In this document: positions 14,698 to 23,774 of the stretch, one piece after another
How the letters are laid out: each line of letters opens with the position of its first letter
How positions within the stretch are numbered: the stretch's first letter is position 1
NCBI GenBank assembly: GCA_934667125.1
Contig: CAKULF010000003.1
Span: 1 to 64,000, forward strand
Reading direction: 5' to 3'
Source: an uncultured Candidatus Melainabacteria bacterium
Lineage (GTDB): Bacteria; Cyanobacteriota; Vampirovibrionia; Gastranaerophilales; Gastranaerophilaceae
DNA: 64,000 nt
The notes under the pieces: generated by a model
The model's database searches: none
The model's input: the letters and a program-made list of their open reading frames with translations, nothing else
Told to the model about the DNA's origin: nothing
Made by a program: the position numbers and the translations under genes

Positions 14698-15234
14698 CTA
14701 TTTAATTAATGCTTGAACAGCTTTAAAGTTTTCGTGTTTAGAAGATTTTAGCCATTCAAATAAAACAATTTCAAGACTGGTCACATAAGCGCCTTTTTGT
14801 TTCATTAATTCAAGAGCGGTGTTATGATTGAAATCTGCTCTGGAAGATGAGCAATCAGCAACAACATAAACGTTATATTTTTCTTTTAATAAGTCTAAAA
14901 CTGTTTGATAAACGCAAATATGTGTTTCAATTCCAAAAATTACAACGTTTTTAAAATCATAATTTTTAAGTTCTTTTTCAATTTCTTCTGTTCTAAGAGC
15001 GCTAAAGCTTGTTTTTTCAAGGGTTTTGAAGTCTTTAATTTCTTTAATTGAATTGATTGTGCTTCCTAGTCCTTTTGGATATTGTTCTGTTAAAATTGTT
15101 TGAATATTTAAAATATTGCAAGCACTAAGCAGTTTTGTTGCGTTTGTTGCAATAGTTTCAGAGTTTTTTAACATATTAACAAGTTTTTCTTGAATATCAA
15201 TTCCAATAACCAAAGTATCATTTGTATTTAGCAT
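14698..15234 (-). CDS. Isochorismatase-like cysteine hydrolase
   Basis: 178 aa alpha/beta hydrolase of the isochorismatase/nicotinamidase superfamily. Catalytic Asp in VIGIDIQEKLVN, a lysine in the LEKTSFSAL region, and the nucleophile Cys in GIETHICVYQTVLDL. YVVADCSSSR is the usual strand after the Cys. The nicotinamidase metal-binding DxH motif is not obvious, so it resembles the YcaC-like branch, which has no agreed substrate. Single gene with no obvious partner. Confidence 0.85.
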   Translation of the reverse strand: MLNTNDTLVIGIDIQEKLVNMLKNSETIATNATKLLSACNILNIQTILTEQYPKGLGSTINSIKEIKDFKTLEKTSFSALRTEEIEKELKNYDFKNVVIFGIETHICVYQTVLDLLKEKYNVYVVADCSSSRADFNHNTALELMKQKGAYVTSLEIVLFEWLKSSKHENFKAVQALIK

Positions 15235-15295
15235 ATTTTTTCCTTTTTATTTCTATATTTTTTAAAAAAACAAGTGGGCAAAAGCCCACATTGAC

Positions 15296-15892
15296 CTAAA
15301 CATTTTTAACCATTTTAACAACTTCTTTTGCTGTTTTAACAATGTCATCATAAGAGTTATTATATAGCTGTCTTCCTATTCCAACGCAGATTGAGCCTGC
15401 TTTTAAATAATCTATAATTTCATCAATCTTAACCGAACCGCAAGGCAATAAATTCAAAAACGGCATAGGTTTCGTTAATTCTCTAATATATTCTGCTCCG
15501 CCCAATTGATGTACAGGATAAATCTTGGTCAGGCTAATTCTTGCTTTCCAAGTAGCATAAGCCTCATTTGGAGTGGTAACCGAGGGGATAAAAATCGTGT
15601 TTGAATAATATGCCATGTGTACAAGATTAGATTGAAAAATCGGGCTTGAAATCATATCAGCGCCAAGTTTTAGCGCCATTTCAGCTTGCGCAGTTGTAAT
15701 AACTCCGCCTTGAATAAGCTTAATATCCTCAATTTCGCTCACTTTTACTGTTGCTTCAAAAGGTGCATTAAGCTCAATAAGCTTAATTCCGCCCTCTTTG
15801 TAGGCTTTTGCAATTTCAAAAGCCTTATCTATATTATCTTCTCTAATAATTCCGTAGATTTTTTCTTGTTTAAATATTTCAATAGATTTCAT
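15296..15892 (-). CDS. KDPG/KHG aldolase-like protein
   Basis: 198 aa TIM-barrel class I aldolase. The glutamate of IKLIELNAP and the Schiff-base lysine of SLTKIYPVHQLGG align with E45 and K133 of Eda; LLPCGSVKIDEI and GIGRQLYN close the phosphate site. The usual GAGTV strand is QGGVIT. Eda cleaves 2-keto-3-deoxy-6-phosphogluconate to pyruvate and glyceraldehyde-3-P. No edd or KDG kinase is nearby, so the substrate is open. Overlaps the preceding small gene by 4 nt, so the two are coupled. Confidence 0.8.
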   Translation of the reverse strand: MKSIEIFKQEKIYGIIREDNIDKAFEIAKAYKEGGIKLIELNAPFEATVKVSEIEDIKLIQGGVITTAQAEMALKLGADMISSPIFQSNLVHMAYYSNTIFIPSVTTPNEAYATWKARISLTKIYPVHQLGGAEYIRELTKPMPFLNLLPCGSVKIDEIIDYLKAGSICVGIGRQLYNNSYDDIVKTAKEVVKMVKNV

Positions 15893-16197
15893 ACTGTTGC
15901 TGCTTTTTTATCGGGTGATTTAGTGTATACAATTTGTTCAACGTTTTGTAATTTCAAAACGGAAATAGCTCTTTTAATTTCTTCATCTTTCACTAGCCAG
16001 CAAAGTTTTTTGCCGATGTGATTTATAAAACAAAAAGTAGAGGTTAAAATCGCTGTTCTTGTTGCTTTTAGGATATCAAGATGGGAAATATCGATTATAT
16101 ATCTTTGCTTTTCGTTTTTATATTCAAATTTTAGTGGGGAACTGTCGGTTTCAATAATAAATTTATCCGATAGCTTTATCGATTTAATGTTATTCAT
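15889..16197 (-). CDS. Small protein, possible STAS-like fold
   Basis: 102 aa, not recognised with certainty. The pattern YIIDISHLDILKATRTAIL, then GKKLCWLVKDEEIKRAISVL and a last strand EQIVYT, resembles a STAS/anti-sigma-antagonist beta-alpha layout. The phosphorylatable Ser (DSxG) is absent. Translationally coupled (ATGA) to the downstream aldolase-like gene on the minus strand. No signal or membrane segment. The function is unknown. Confidence 0.55.
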   Translation of the reverse strand: MNNIKSIKLSDKFIIETDSSPLKFEYKNEKQRYIIDISHLDILKATRTAILTSTFCFINHIGKKLCWLVKDEEIKRAISVLKLQNVEQIVYTKSPDKKAATV

Positions 16198-16323
16198 ATT
16201 TTTCTTTTTTAACTACATAAAAAGCTACGACTTAAATCTTCAAATTTTTATTCGTTTTTAAAAAAAATAAACCTTTTGATTGATTTTAGGTTATAATTTT
16301 TTTAAAAAGATTTTGAGGAAGAT

Positions 16324-16842
16324 ATGGAAAAAATTGCAAAAAATATAAAGCTTATAGCATTTGATGTTGATGGAGTTATGACAGACGGGTCTTTGACTTT
16401 TGCCGATGATGGCAGGGAGATTAAAACATTTAACGCAAAAGATGGGTTGGGAGTTGTTATGCTTGCAAAAGCAAATTTGATAACATCTATAATAACAGCA
16501 AGAGAAAACGCAACCGTTGAAAACAGGGCGAAAATGCTTAATATAACTGAATTATATATGGGTTCAAAAAATAAAGTTTTAGCTTTAAACGAATTAATTG
16601 AAAAATATGGCTTAACATACGACGAAGTTGCTTATATGGGCGACGATTTGCCTGATATGTGTGTTTTAGAAAAAGTCGGATTGAAGTGTTGTCCTAATGA
16701 TGCTGTTGTTGAAGTTAAAAATATATGTAATTTTATTTCTTCTAAAAATGGTGGAAAAGGCGCAGTTAGAGAGCTTTGCGACTTCATTTTAAAAAGTAAA
16801 AATATAACTTATGAGTCTTTGGCTAAACCTACAAAACAATAA
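16324..16842 (+). CDS. kdsC: KdsC-like HAD phosphatase (3-deoxy-manno-octulosonate-8-P phosphatase family)
   Basis: 172 aa, the size of KdsC. HAD motifs: I FDVDGVMTDG, II IITAR, III lysine in GSKNKVLAL, IV MGDDLPDMCVL. The short cap-less C1-type layout and the segment IKTFNAKDGLG are typical of KdsC/NeuA-phosphatase proteins, which act as tetramers. In the family it releases phosphate from Kdo-8-P (or a nonulosonate-9-P). Other Kdo genes are not in the window. GAGGA ribosome site. Confidence 0.88.
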   Translation: MEKIAKNIKLIAFDVDGVMTDGSLTFADDGREIKTFNAKDGLGVVMLAKANLITSIITARENATVENRAKMLNITELYMGSKNKVLALNELIEKYGLTYDEVAYMGDDLPDMCVLEKVGLKCCPNDAVVEVKNICNFISSKNGGKGAVRELCDFILKSKNITYESLAKPTKQ

Positions 16843-16936
16843 TTGTTAAGTTTTGTAAAAAAAGTATATACTTTTGAAATACTCAATATATATTTGTTTT
16901 TATTAATATGTAAGTATTTTATAGGTCGATAAAGTT

Positions 16937-17326
16937 ATGACAAAGATTTATTCAATTTATCAAAATCAAGAAAATGAGTTGACAGCACGTAACTCAGATG
17001 ACTTTGAAACGGTTGAAGAAGTGGTAGATGCTATAGTTGAAAAAGGTCTTCCTGAAAATCTTGATATAAATACTTATTCTTCAAAAATTTCAAAAGAATA
17101 TAACTTGTCCGATAGACAAGCCAGAACCTGCATTAGATTGGCTTATAAGCAATCTAACCCTGAAAAAACCGAACAAAAACAAGAAAACACGCAAACTTCA
17201 AAAGGCTATTACTATCAAACAGGTTATTACACTAAACCTTTAAACTCAAACACATCTAAAAACGACGGTATGGATAGTTTATCCGCTTATAGCAACTATA
17301 ATAAATTAATGTTTGGAATTAGATAA
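16937..17326 (+). CDS. Lineage-specific hypothetical protein
   Basis: 129 aa, not recognised. Residues 20-80 look helical (TVEEVVDAIVEKG ... YNLSDRQARTCIRLAYKQ) and could hold a small helix-turn-helix-like bundle. The remainder is low complexity, rich in N, Q, T, Y and S. No signal peptide or membrane segment. Preceded by AT-rich palindromes (16831-16856, 16860-16875). Converges with ispF, 2 nt apart. Confidence 0.6.
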   Translation: MTKIYSIYQNQENELTARNSDDFETVEEVVDAIVEKGLPENLDINTYSSKISKEYNLSDRQARTCIRLAYKQSNPEKTEQKQENTQTSKGYYYQTGYYTKPLNSNTSKNDGMDSLSAYSNYNKLMFGIR

Positions 17327-17328
17327 TT

Positions 17329-17805
17329 TTAAGAAATGTTTTCAACTAAAACAATGGCTTGAGCGCTAATAGAGCGCATTTGACCCATAGAATCCTGTTC
17401 TTCATTGGTTTTTGCTTTAATTGAAACCTGATTAAGTTCAAGAGCGCAAGTTTTAGCTATATTTTTTCTCATTTCGTCAATATAATCTTTTAATTTTGGC
17501 TTTTGGCAAATTATATTTGAATCAATATTAACTATTTTGTAGCCCTCTTTTTTTAATAGCTCAATGCTTTGAGCTAAAAGCTCAAGACTATTTGCCCCTT
17601 TGTATTTCGGGTCATTATCAGGAAAATGATAGCCGATATCTCGAAGAGCAACAGAGCCTAAAATGGCGTCAATTATAGCGTGAGTCAATACATCGGCGTC
17701 TGAATGACCTAAAAGTCCAAGCTCAAACGGGATTTTAACCCCTGCTAGAATTAAATCCCTGTTTTCAATTAATCTGTGAATATCGTATCCTAAGCCTATT
17801 CTCAT
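17329..17805 (-). CDS. ispF: 2-C-methyl-D-erythritol 2,4-cyclodiphosphate synthase (IspF)
   Basis: 158 aa, full length. Makes MEcPP in the non-mevalonate isoprenoid pathway. The zinc ligands D and H of GLGYDIHRL and the His in LGHSDADVLTHAIIDAILG are present, as is GYHFPDNDPKYKGANS and the CDP-binding KAKTNEEQDSMGQ. Overlaps the upstream HAD gene by 4 nt on the minus strand. Confidence 0.95.
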   Translation of the reverse strand: MRIGLGYDIHRLIENRDLILAGVKIPFELGLLGHSDADVLTHAIIDAILGSVALRDIGYHFPDNDPKYKGANSLELLAQSIELLKKEGYKIVNIDSNIICQKPKLKDYIDEMRKNIAKTCALELNQVSIKAKTNEEQDSMGQMRSISAQAIVLVENIS

Positions 17806-18599
17806 AAATATTTTTTAATTACCTCAACAAGTTCGTCGCTGTTAACATCTTTGCAATTATAATCGGCAAGTTCATATAATTTTTTGCTGTTTTTGCCAAC
17901 GCACACTTTGACTCCTGCGTTTTTCAGAAGCTCAATATCGTTATCTTGATCTCCGGAAGCTAAAATTTCTTCTTTTTTAATGTTCCAAAAATCTTTTAAA
18001 AAGTTTAAGGCATTTCCCTTAGAAGCATTGATATCATTGATTTCTAAGTATTTTGGAGAACTTTGAACGATAGTCAATTTGCCTTTATATTTTTCTTTTA
18101 ATTCTTGTTTAATTTCTTCCATTAAAGCTTTATCATCAATAATAGCAAGGATTTTAGCCACATGTTCAAGCTTTAACCCTTTTAAATCATCAACAACAGT
18201 ATATGTCGTTCCTCTATCGCCGCAGTATTCTTCCATTACAGGCTTATTATCATCATCAACATATAAAATATCATTATTATAAACGTGGGTGTGAAGATTT
18301 TTTTCTTTTAAATAATCAATAATTTCATAAGCCAAATCATTATCAACAAGGCTTTGCCAAAGAATTTCATCCTTTGTTCTAACTACTGCTCCTTGATAGC
18401 AAATAATTGGGGTCGTAACGTTGAATTTTTTAGCTTCATGATAAGCCCCATCAAACATTCTGCCTGTTGCAAGAACAAACTTTATATCTGAATTATTCAA
18501 ACTTTCAATTAAATTTTTCATATTTGAAGTGAATGAGCCGTCATAATTCATAATTGTTCCGTCTATATCACTTACCCAAAGTTTAATTTTTGTTACCAT
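17802..18599 (-). CDS. Cof-type HAD-IIB hydrolase
   Basis: 265 aa from the ATG at 18599, which has GAGGA 5 nt upstream; the ATG at 18641 lacks a site. HAD motif I SDIDGTIMNYDG, motif II VLATGR, motif III lysine in NDINASKGNAL, motif IV ASGDQDNDIELLKNAG. A C2B cap domain lies at about 85-195. Family members dephosphorylate sugar phosphates, flavin nucleotides or other phosphometabolites. Coupled to ispF by 4-nt overlap; a link to isoprenoid synthesis is possible but unproven. Confidence 0.88.
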   Translation of the reverse strand: MVTKIKLWVSDIDGTIMNYDGSFTSNMKNLIESLNNSDIKFVLATGRMFDGAYHEAKKFNVTTPIICYQGAVVRTKDEILWQSLVDNDLAYEIIDYLKEKNLHTHVYNNDILYVDDDNKPVMEEYCGDRGTTYTVVDDLKGLKLEHVAKILAIIDDKALMEEIKQELKEKYKGKLTIVQSSPKYLEINDINASKGNALNFLKDFWNIKKEEILASGDQDNDIELLKNAGVKVCVGKNSKKLYELADYNCKDVNSDELVEVIKKYL

Positions 18600-18665
18600 T
18601 TTTTCCTCATTATCATTTTTATTATACAATAAAAGTAACATTATAATTAAGGAGTTTGTTTAATT

Positions 18666-20039
18666 ATGGCTGAAAAAGTTGAAAGACAAAGACAAAAAGA
18701 ACAAGATAGATTTGAAAGAAGAACAAATTTTAACCCTGTTGAAGAAAATTTCACAGATGAACAAGCAAGCCTTGAAGCTTCTCGCTGCTTGTCTTGTAAA
18801 AATGCAAGATGTAAACAAGGATGTCCTGTTTCAATTGATATTCCAAGTTTTATCAAGGAAATTAAAGAAAATAATATAGATAAAGCCGGAGAAGTGATTA
18901 GACAATCTTCTATGCTTCCTTCTGTTTGCGGAAGAGTTTGTCCGCAAGAAAAACAATGTGAAGGAAATTGTATTCTAGGTATTAAAGGTCAACCTGTTGC
19001 GATTGGCGCATTAGAACGCTATGTTGGCGATAAAACAGAAGCAAAAAAACAAGAAATTAAAGAAAATGGCAAAAAAGTTGCAATAGTTGGGTCGGGTTGT
19101 GCTGGAATGAGCGCTGCGGCTGATCTTAGAAATGCAGGTTTTGAAGTATCAATCTTTGAAGCTTTACACGAATACGGCGGCGTTTTAAGATATGGTATTC
19201 CGCCATTTAGACTTCCAAGAACAGTATTAGATAGAGAAATCAAAGCTCTTCAAGAAATGGGTGTAAAATTCTTTAAAAATGTTATTGTAGGTAAATCCAT
19301 CACTTTAAAACAACTTAAAGAAGAGGGCTATGACGCTGTATTTATCTGTTCAGGCGCAGGTTTACCTAAAATGATGAATATCCCTGGGGAAAATTTAAAC
19401 GGAGTATATTCTGCAAACGAATTTTTAACAAGAGTTAATTTAATGCACGCAAACAGCCCCGACACCCCAACACCATTAAAAGTTGGAAAAGTTACAGCCA
19501 TAATTGGCGGCGGAAACGTTGCAATGGACGCAGCAAGAACTGCTGTTCGTGTTGGATATGAAAAAGTTTATATTTTCTATAGAAGAACCGAACACGAGCT
19601 TCCAGCAAGACTTGAAGAAATTCGTCACGCTAAAGAAGAGGGAGTAGATTTCCAATTCTTGCACGCTCCTGTTGAAATAATCGGCGAAAACGGTTATGTT
19701 AAAGCAATGAAATTTGAAATTATGGAACTTGGCGAACCTGACGCTTCAGGACGTCAAAGACCTGTTGGAACAGGCAAATATAAAACAGTTGAACTTGATA
19801 GCGTTATCGTTTCTCTTGGAACAGGTCCAAATCCAATCATCCAAAGAAGTGCAGACGATGAAAACCTTGATTTAACTACAGATAACAAGGGTTACATCGT
19901 AATTAATGAAAAAGGCGAAACTTCAATTAATCAAATCTATGCTGGTGGCGACGTTGCTCCATTAGGTCCATCAACAGCTATTAATGCTATGGGTGCTGGA
20001 AAACGTGCTGCAAAAGCAATTATCGAAGCTTTAGCTTAA
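18666..20039 (+). CDS. gltD: NADPH-dependent glutamate synthase small-subunit-like oxidoreductase (GltD/NfnB-like)
   Basis: 457 aa. The N-terminal Fe-S domain has the cysteines CLSCKNARCKQGCPV and VCGRVCPQEKQCEGNC for two [4Fe-4S] clusters. The FAD motif VAIVGSGCAGMSAA and the NAD(P)H motif AIIGGGNVAMDAARTA follow, and the C-terminus has GGDVAPLGPSTAINAMGAGK. No large GltB subunit or NfnA partner is adjacent; stand-alone GltD-like proteins exist in many anaerobes. AAGGAG stands 11 nt before the ATG. Terminator at 20060. Confidence 0.9.
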   Translation: MAEKVERQRQKEQDRFERRTNFNPVEENFTDEQASLEASRCLSCKNARCKQGCPVSIDIPSFIKEIKENNIDKAGEVIRQSSMLPSVCGRVCPQEKQCEGNCILGIKGQPVAIGALERYVGDKTEAKKQEIKENGKKVAIVGSGCAGMSAAADLRNAGFEVSIFEALHEYGGVLRYGIPPFRLPRTVLDREIKALQEMGVKFFKNVIVGKSITLKQLKEEGYDAVFICSGAGLPKMMNIPGENLNGVYSANEFLTRVNLMHANSPDTPTPLKVGKVTAIIGGGNVAMDAARTAVRVGYEKVYIFYRRTEHELPARLEEIRHAKEEGVDFQFLHAPVEIIGENGYVKAMKFEIMELGEPDASGRQRPVGTGKYKTVELDSVIVSLGTGPNPIIQRSADDENLDLTTDNKGYIVINEKGETSINQIYAGGDVAPLGPSTAINAMGAGKRAAKAIIEALA

Positions 20040-20059
20040 AAATACATATAATAATATAC

Positions 20060-20091
20060 AAAAAGGCTCACAATTTTGTGGGTCTTTTTTT
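20060..20091 (+). terminator. Terminator of the gltD-like gene
   Basis: Stem AAAAAGGCTCAC/GTGGGTCTTTTT with a 6-nt loop (one G-T pair), followed by T residues. Confidence 0.85.
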
Positions 20092-20197
20092 GTAAATAAA
20101 TGTAACAAAATAAATTAAAATCCTAAAGTTTAATTGAAATATGTCCGTAATTAATTATGTAAGACAATAAAGAACAATAGAAGATAAGGAGTCTGTT

Positions 20198-20581
20198 ATG
20201 GACATTAATCAAGTAAAAATCGGAAATTATTCTGTAGGTAATTCTTATGGAAATGGTGTGAAAAAGGAAAGTGAAAAAGCGCAAGAGCAAGAAGTTCAAC
20301 AACAATCTGTTCCAACACAAAGTGCAAAAGCGGAAGATGTTTTAAGTGCGATGAATTTATCAGCGTTGGTTAATCAAGCTTATGTGAAAAAAGCTGATGC
20401 TAAAGAAGTTAACCCTGCTGATTATTTATCTGAAGAACGCATTAGTGATATTGAAGCCATGATGGCAGAATTTGATAACGGAGTTAATGGCATTGCTGAA
20501 ATGATAAGTGGCGAATTTGGCGACACTTTATCGAATGCCAAAGTAAATGAACTCGCAGCTAAAATATACGCAGGCGAGTAA
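20198..20581 (+). CDS. Lineage-specific hypothetical protein, likely cytoplasmic
   Basis: 127 aa, not recognised. The N-terminal 45 residues are Q/E/S-rich and probably disordered. The C-terminal 75 residues are helical and acidic (ISDIEAMMAEFDNGVNGIAE and KVNELAAKIYAGE). No membrane segment. Strong AAGGAG ribosome site. A TTGAAA-N16-TATGTA promoter candidate lies at 20134-20161, and its own terminator follows at 20624. Compact monocistronic unit. Confidence 0.7.
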   Translation: MDINQVKIGNYSVGNSYGNGVKKESEKAQEQEVQQQSVPTQSAKAEDVLSAMNLSALVNQAYVKKADAKEVNPADYLSEERISDIEAMMAEFDNGVNGIAEMISGEFGDTLSNAKVNELAAKIYAGE

Positions 20582-20623
20582 AAGAGAAGTTTTCCTTATT
20601 CTCCTCTATTGTTTAATTTTAAT

Positions 20624-20650
20624 GCCGTTAAGCTCTCTTAGCGGCTTTTT
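20624..20650 (+). terminator. Terminator of the 127-aa gene
   Basis: Stem GCCGTTAAG/CTTAGCGGC (one G-T-type mismatch) followed by TTTTT. Confidence 0.8.
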
Positions 20651-20707
20651 GTTGTGCTTGGGAAGTGGTAAAAACTTTTCAAAGAAGTTATTAAAGTATA
20701 AAAATAG

Positions 20708-20726
20708 GTCAGATTTATTTTCCGAC
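20708..20726. repeat. Degenerate copy of the GTCGGATT palindrome
   Basis: TAGGTCAGATTTATTTTCCGAC matches the palindrome after the pseudopilins in most positions, including the preceding TAG. It lies between convergent genes and is not linked to a pilin, so the motif is a dispersed repeat and not a pilin-specific signal. Confidence 0.5.
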
Positions 20727-20753
20727 TTATTTCTGAATTATTTTTTAAACTAT

Positions 20754-21503
20754 TTAATAGTAAATCGACATATCGCTAAGATCGACTGTTTCTAGTAGTT
20801 TTCCATCTTTATCCCAAGTTTTCATTGATACATGTGGTATTATTTCTTCTTTTAATTGCCCATTTTCATGCCATTCTTTGTATTCTCCATTCAGATACCA
20901 TTCGGATTTAACTTGCCCGTTTTCATACCATCTCCTGCTTTCTCCGTTTGGATAGCATTCGTATTCAATTTGTCCGTTTTTATGATATGCTCTTTGCACG
21001 CCATCCGGAAATGTTTTGTGCATTAGTTTACCGTTTCTAGCGTATGCTTCTTGAATTCCGTCTTCAAATTTTTCATGTCGCAACAAGCCGTTTGTTTCAT
21101 ATTTTCTTTCTGTTCCATTCGGAAGTTTTTCATAGTTTAATTGTCCGTTTCTGAACCATTTTCTTTCTGTTCCATCAGCTAAACGTTCAAAACATAACAT
21201 CCCATCTTGGTTCCATCTTAATTCTGAGCCGTTTGGCAAAGTTCTTTGTCTTAATTGACCGTTTTTATACCATTGTATTTTTGTTCCGTCAGCAAATGTA
21301 ATAGTATATTCGTTTTTCTTATTTGTGCTAAATCTGGCGCCATTAAGGCTTGCCACATTTCCTATTCCATAAGCTTCTAAGGCTTGTAAAACTTCTTCGG
21401 GTGATTTTTGTGGCAGTTGCTGAATTTTTTCAGGAGTTATTTTTTCTTTTATTTTATTTTCTTTAATAATAGGGACGATATTAATGTCAACGGGTTTAAG
21501 CAT
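20754..21503 (-). CDS. MORN/YwqK-type repeat protein
   Basis: 249 aa. After about 60 residues there are roughly eight tandem repeats of about 20 residues with the pattern W/Y-x-x-NGQ-L/I-x-x-E-x-L/F-P-NG-x-x-R/K (for example KWYKNGQLRQRTLPNG and RWYENGQVKSEWYLNG). This is the MORN_2 repeat of YwqK-like proteins, which form beta-hairpin sheets. Some relatives are annotated as antitoxins of YwqJ-type toxins, but no toxin gene is adjacent. No signal peptide. AAGGAAAT ribosome site. Confidence 0.8.
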   Translation of the reverse strand: MLKPVDINIVPIIKENKIKEKITPEKIQQLPQKSPEEVLQALEAYGIGNVASLNGARFSTNKKNEYTITFADGTKIQWYKNGQLRQRTLPNGSELRWNQDGMLCFERLADGTERKWFRNGQLNYEKLPNGTERKYETNGLLRHEKFEDGIQEAYARNGKLMHKTFPDGVQRAYHKNGQIEYECYPNGESRRWYENGQVKSEWYLNGEYKEWHENGQLKEEIIPHVSMKTWDKDGKLLETVDLSDMSIYY

Positions 21504-21564
21504 AAAAATTTCCTTTTTTCTCTTTTGTTCATAAAAAGATTGTGAAGAAAATTTTTTGCCAAAC

Positions 21565-22119
21565 CTATATTTCTAAAAAATTCCTAAAAATTTCAATTCC
21601 GCCTTGCGTTAAAATCGCCTCAGGATGGAACTGGACACCAAAAATATTTTCCCCAACTCGAATTGCCATAATTGTTCCGTCGTTCAGCCAAGCGGTTTTC
21701 AAGACTTTGTCATTTTCTTTTTTAACAACAAGCGAATGATATCTTGTTGCGCTGAAGCCTTGTTTAAAGCCGCTAAATAGCTTTTCGTCGCTTTTAAAAT
21801 ATATTTTAGAAACTTCCCCATGGATAGGCTCATTCGCTTGAACAATTTTGCAGCCGAAATATTGCGCTATTGCTTGATGACCAAGGCAAACGCCAAGAAT
21901 TTTTTTCTTATCTTTAAAATAATCTATAACTTCAAGCGTAATCCCTGCCCTAGAGGGTGAATTTGGTCCTGGGGAGAGGATTATGGAAGAAAAACTCTTG
22001 TTTTTTAGCTCTGAAACAGTGATTTTATCATTTTTATAAACAACGGGATTTTTGCCTAAAATCTTGAAATATTCAACGATGTTGTATGTAAAAGAGTCGT
22101 AGTTGTCAATAATAATCAT
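21565..22119 (-). CDS. pabA: Glutamine amidotransferase of aminodeoxychorismate/anthranilate synthase (PabA/TrpG)
   Basis: 184 aa class I amidotransferase. Catalytic Cys in LGVCLGHQAI, oxyanion LSPGPNSP, His-Glu in GVQFHPEAILT. It supplies ammonia from glutamine to PabB. Overlap of 4 nt with the PabB-PabC gene shows its main job is folate synthesis, although PabA often serves TrpE too. Confidence 0.93.
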   Translation of the reverse strand: MIIIDNYDSFTYNIVEYFKILGKNPVVYKNDKITVSELKNKSFSSIILSPGPNSPSRAGITLEVIDYFKDKKKILGVCLGHQAIAQYFGCKIVQANEPIHGEVSKIYFKSDEKLFSGFKQGFSATRYHSLVVKKENDKVLKTAWLNDGTIMAIRVGENIFGVQFHPEAILTQGGIEIFRNFLEI

Positions 22120-23768
22120 AATTGAACCTCAATAATTCCACGAACAGAGTTAATCATATATATTTTTTCAGCGTTTAAAAGGTCATCTTTGTATAAAACC
22201 TTTTCTTTGATTTTGTGTTCGCTTAGCAATTTTTCTCGATAAATTCCATTTAACAAACCGCAATGAATAGGTGGAGTATACAATCCGTCTGCCATTTTCA
22301 AGACAATATTGCTTCTTGAGCCTTCTGTGAGTTCTTCTTTTTTGTTAAAAAATACGCTATCAAAAATTTCATCTTTTTGAATTTTGGTTAAACTTTCGCT
22401 ATAGTAGGGTTTATAGGTTGTTTTATAATATAAAAACGGGTTATTTGAATATGTTTTTTCATCCGAAATTATAATTTTATTCGTTTTAATCGGGTTAATA
22501 TCTCGATATTGAATTTCAAAATTTCCGTTTTTTTCTAATACAATTCTTGCAATTTTGTTGTTTTGAAAGCCAAGAGTTAAAAGTTTGTTGTTAAAAACAT
22601 ATCCAAACCTATCGCAAGCAAGCTTTAATCTTTTTAAATGTTCAAAATAATATTGCGGGATATTATTCTTAATTAAAACTGTTTCAATTAGGTCAAAGTC
22701 AATAGAATTGCCTAAAAACAGCTTTTTAACCTTGCATTCTTCCCACTCATCTTTTGTTGTGGATTTATAGACAATAGCGCCGCCCGAACAGAATTTATAG
22801 GTTTTTTCTTCTTTTTTTCTTTCCAAAATCCTAATCGGAACGGAAAAATTCGCCTCATATTTCTTAATTATCCCAATTGCTCCGCAATAAATATTTCTTT
22901 TATAATTTTCAACTTCGTCTATAACTTCCATAGTTGAAATCTTTGGCGCACCAGTAATTGAGCCGCATGGGAAAATATTTTTAATAATATCTTCAAAACT
23001 AAAATTTTCTAATTCGGCGCTTATCGTTGAAGTCATTTGATGCAGGGTTTTATGGGTTTCAACTTCAAAAAGCTTTTCAACTTTGATGTTTGAGCTGTTT
23101 TCAATTTTTGATAAATCGTTTCTTAATAAGTCGACTATCATTGTGTTTTCGGCTAAATTTTTAACATCATTTTTTAAAAAATCAATCTCTTTTTTGTCGT
23201 TTCCCTTTCTTTTAACTGTTCCTTTCATTGGTTTTGTTGTGATTTTGTTTCTTTGAACAGAAAAAAATAACTCGGGCGAAAACGAAAGAATTTCATCATA
23301 TTCATTATTAATATAGGCTAAATAGTCTGTTTTTTGGTTTTTTGCAAGGTTCAAAAATAAATTATACCCGTCAACATCACAAAAAATATCATTAGAAAAA
23401 GTGTAATTAACTTCGTAGGTCGTGCCTTTTTTAATATATTTTTTTATTTTTTCAATATTTTTCTTATATTCTTCATAAGCTATATTTTCCTTGATATATA
23501 GCTTTGCTTCCTCTTTCGCTTTTTCGATTTTAAAATTTTCATAGTCATTATGAACTTCAAAATATAATAAAGGATGAGAGGATTTAATTTTCTTATTTAA
23601 AAGGCAATCCTTTGCAGCATAAGAAATATAGCCGGTTAGAATATAATCATTTTTAAGCTCATCTATTTCTTTTAAACTTTTAAAAAAATCAATTTCGTTG
23701 AACGCTATAATTTTTTTTATCGGATTTGTAAATTTTTTGTCGTTATAAATGAAAACGCTCTTGTTCAT
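22116..23768 (-). CDS. pabB: Fused aminodeoxychorismate synthase component I and aminodeoxychorismate lyase (PabB-PabC)
   Basis: 550 aa from the ATG at 23768. Upstream in-frame starts would run into the divergent chrA gene, and TATACT (23775-23780) lies 6 nt before this ATG. Residues 1-340 are the chorismate-binding domain (TKPMKGTVKR, LRNDLSKI, PCGSITGAPKISTMEVI). Residues about 345-550 are a class IV PLP aminotransferase fold, with YKTTYK carrying the PLP lysine and EGSRSNIVL. Together with PabA they make p-aminobenzoate from chorismate. The fusion is known in several bacteria and in cyanobacterial relatives. Confidence 0.92.
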   Translation of the reverse strand: MNKSVFIYNDKKFTNPIKKIIAFNEIDFFKSLKEIDELKNDYILTGYISYAAKDCLLNKKIKSSHPLLYFEVHNDYENFKIEKAKEEAKLYIKENIAYEEYKKNIEKIKKYIKKGTTYEVNYTFSNDIFCDVDGYNLFLNLAKNQKTDYLAYINNEYDEILSFSPELFFSVQRNKITTKPMKGTVKRKGNDKKEIDFLKNDVKNLAENTMIVDLLRNDLSKIENSSNIKVEKLFEVETHKTLHQMTSTISAELENFSFEDIIKNIFPCGSITGAPKISTMEVIDEVENYKRNIYCGAIGIIKKYEANFSVPIRILERKKEEKTYKFCSGGAIVYKSTTKDEWEECKVKKLFLGNSIDFDLIETVLIKNNIPQYYFEHLKRLKLACDRFGYVFNNKLLTLGFQNNKIARIVLEKNGNFEIQYRDINPIKTNKIIISDEKTYSNNPFLYYKTTYKPYYSESLTKIQKDEIFDSVFFNKKEELTEGSRSNIVLKMADGLYTPPIHCGLLNGIYREKLLSEHKIKEKVLYKDDLLNAEKIYMINSVRGIIEVQL

Positions 23769-23774
23769 ATTTTT

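Noticed and set aside
20547..20795. 82-codon plus-strand frame after the 127-aa gene
   Set aside because: It runs through a terminator and a dispersed palindrome and has no ribosome site.
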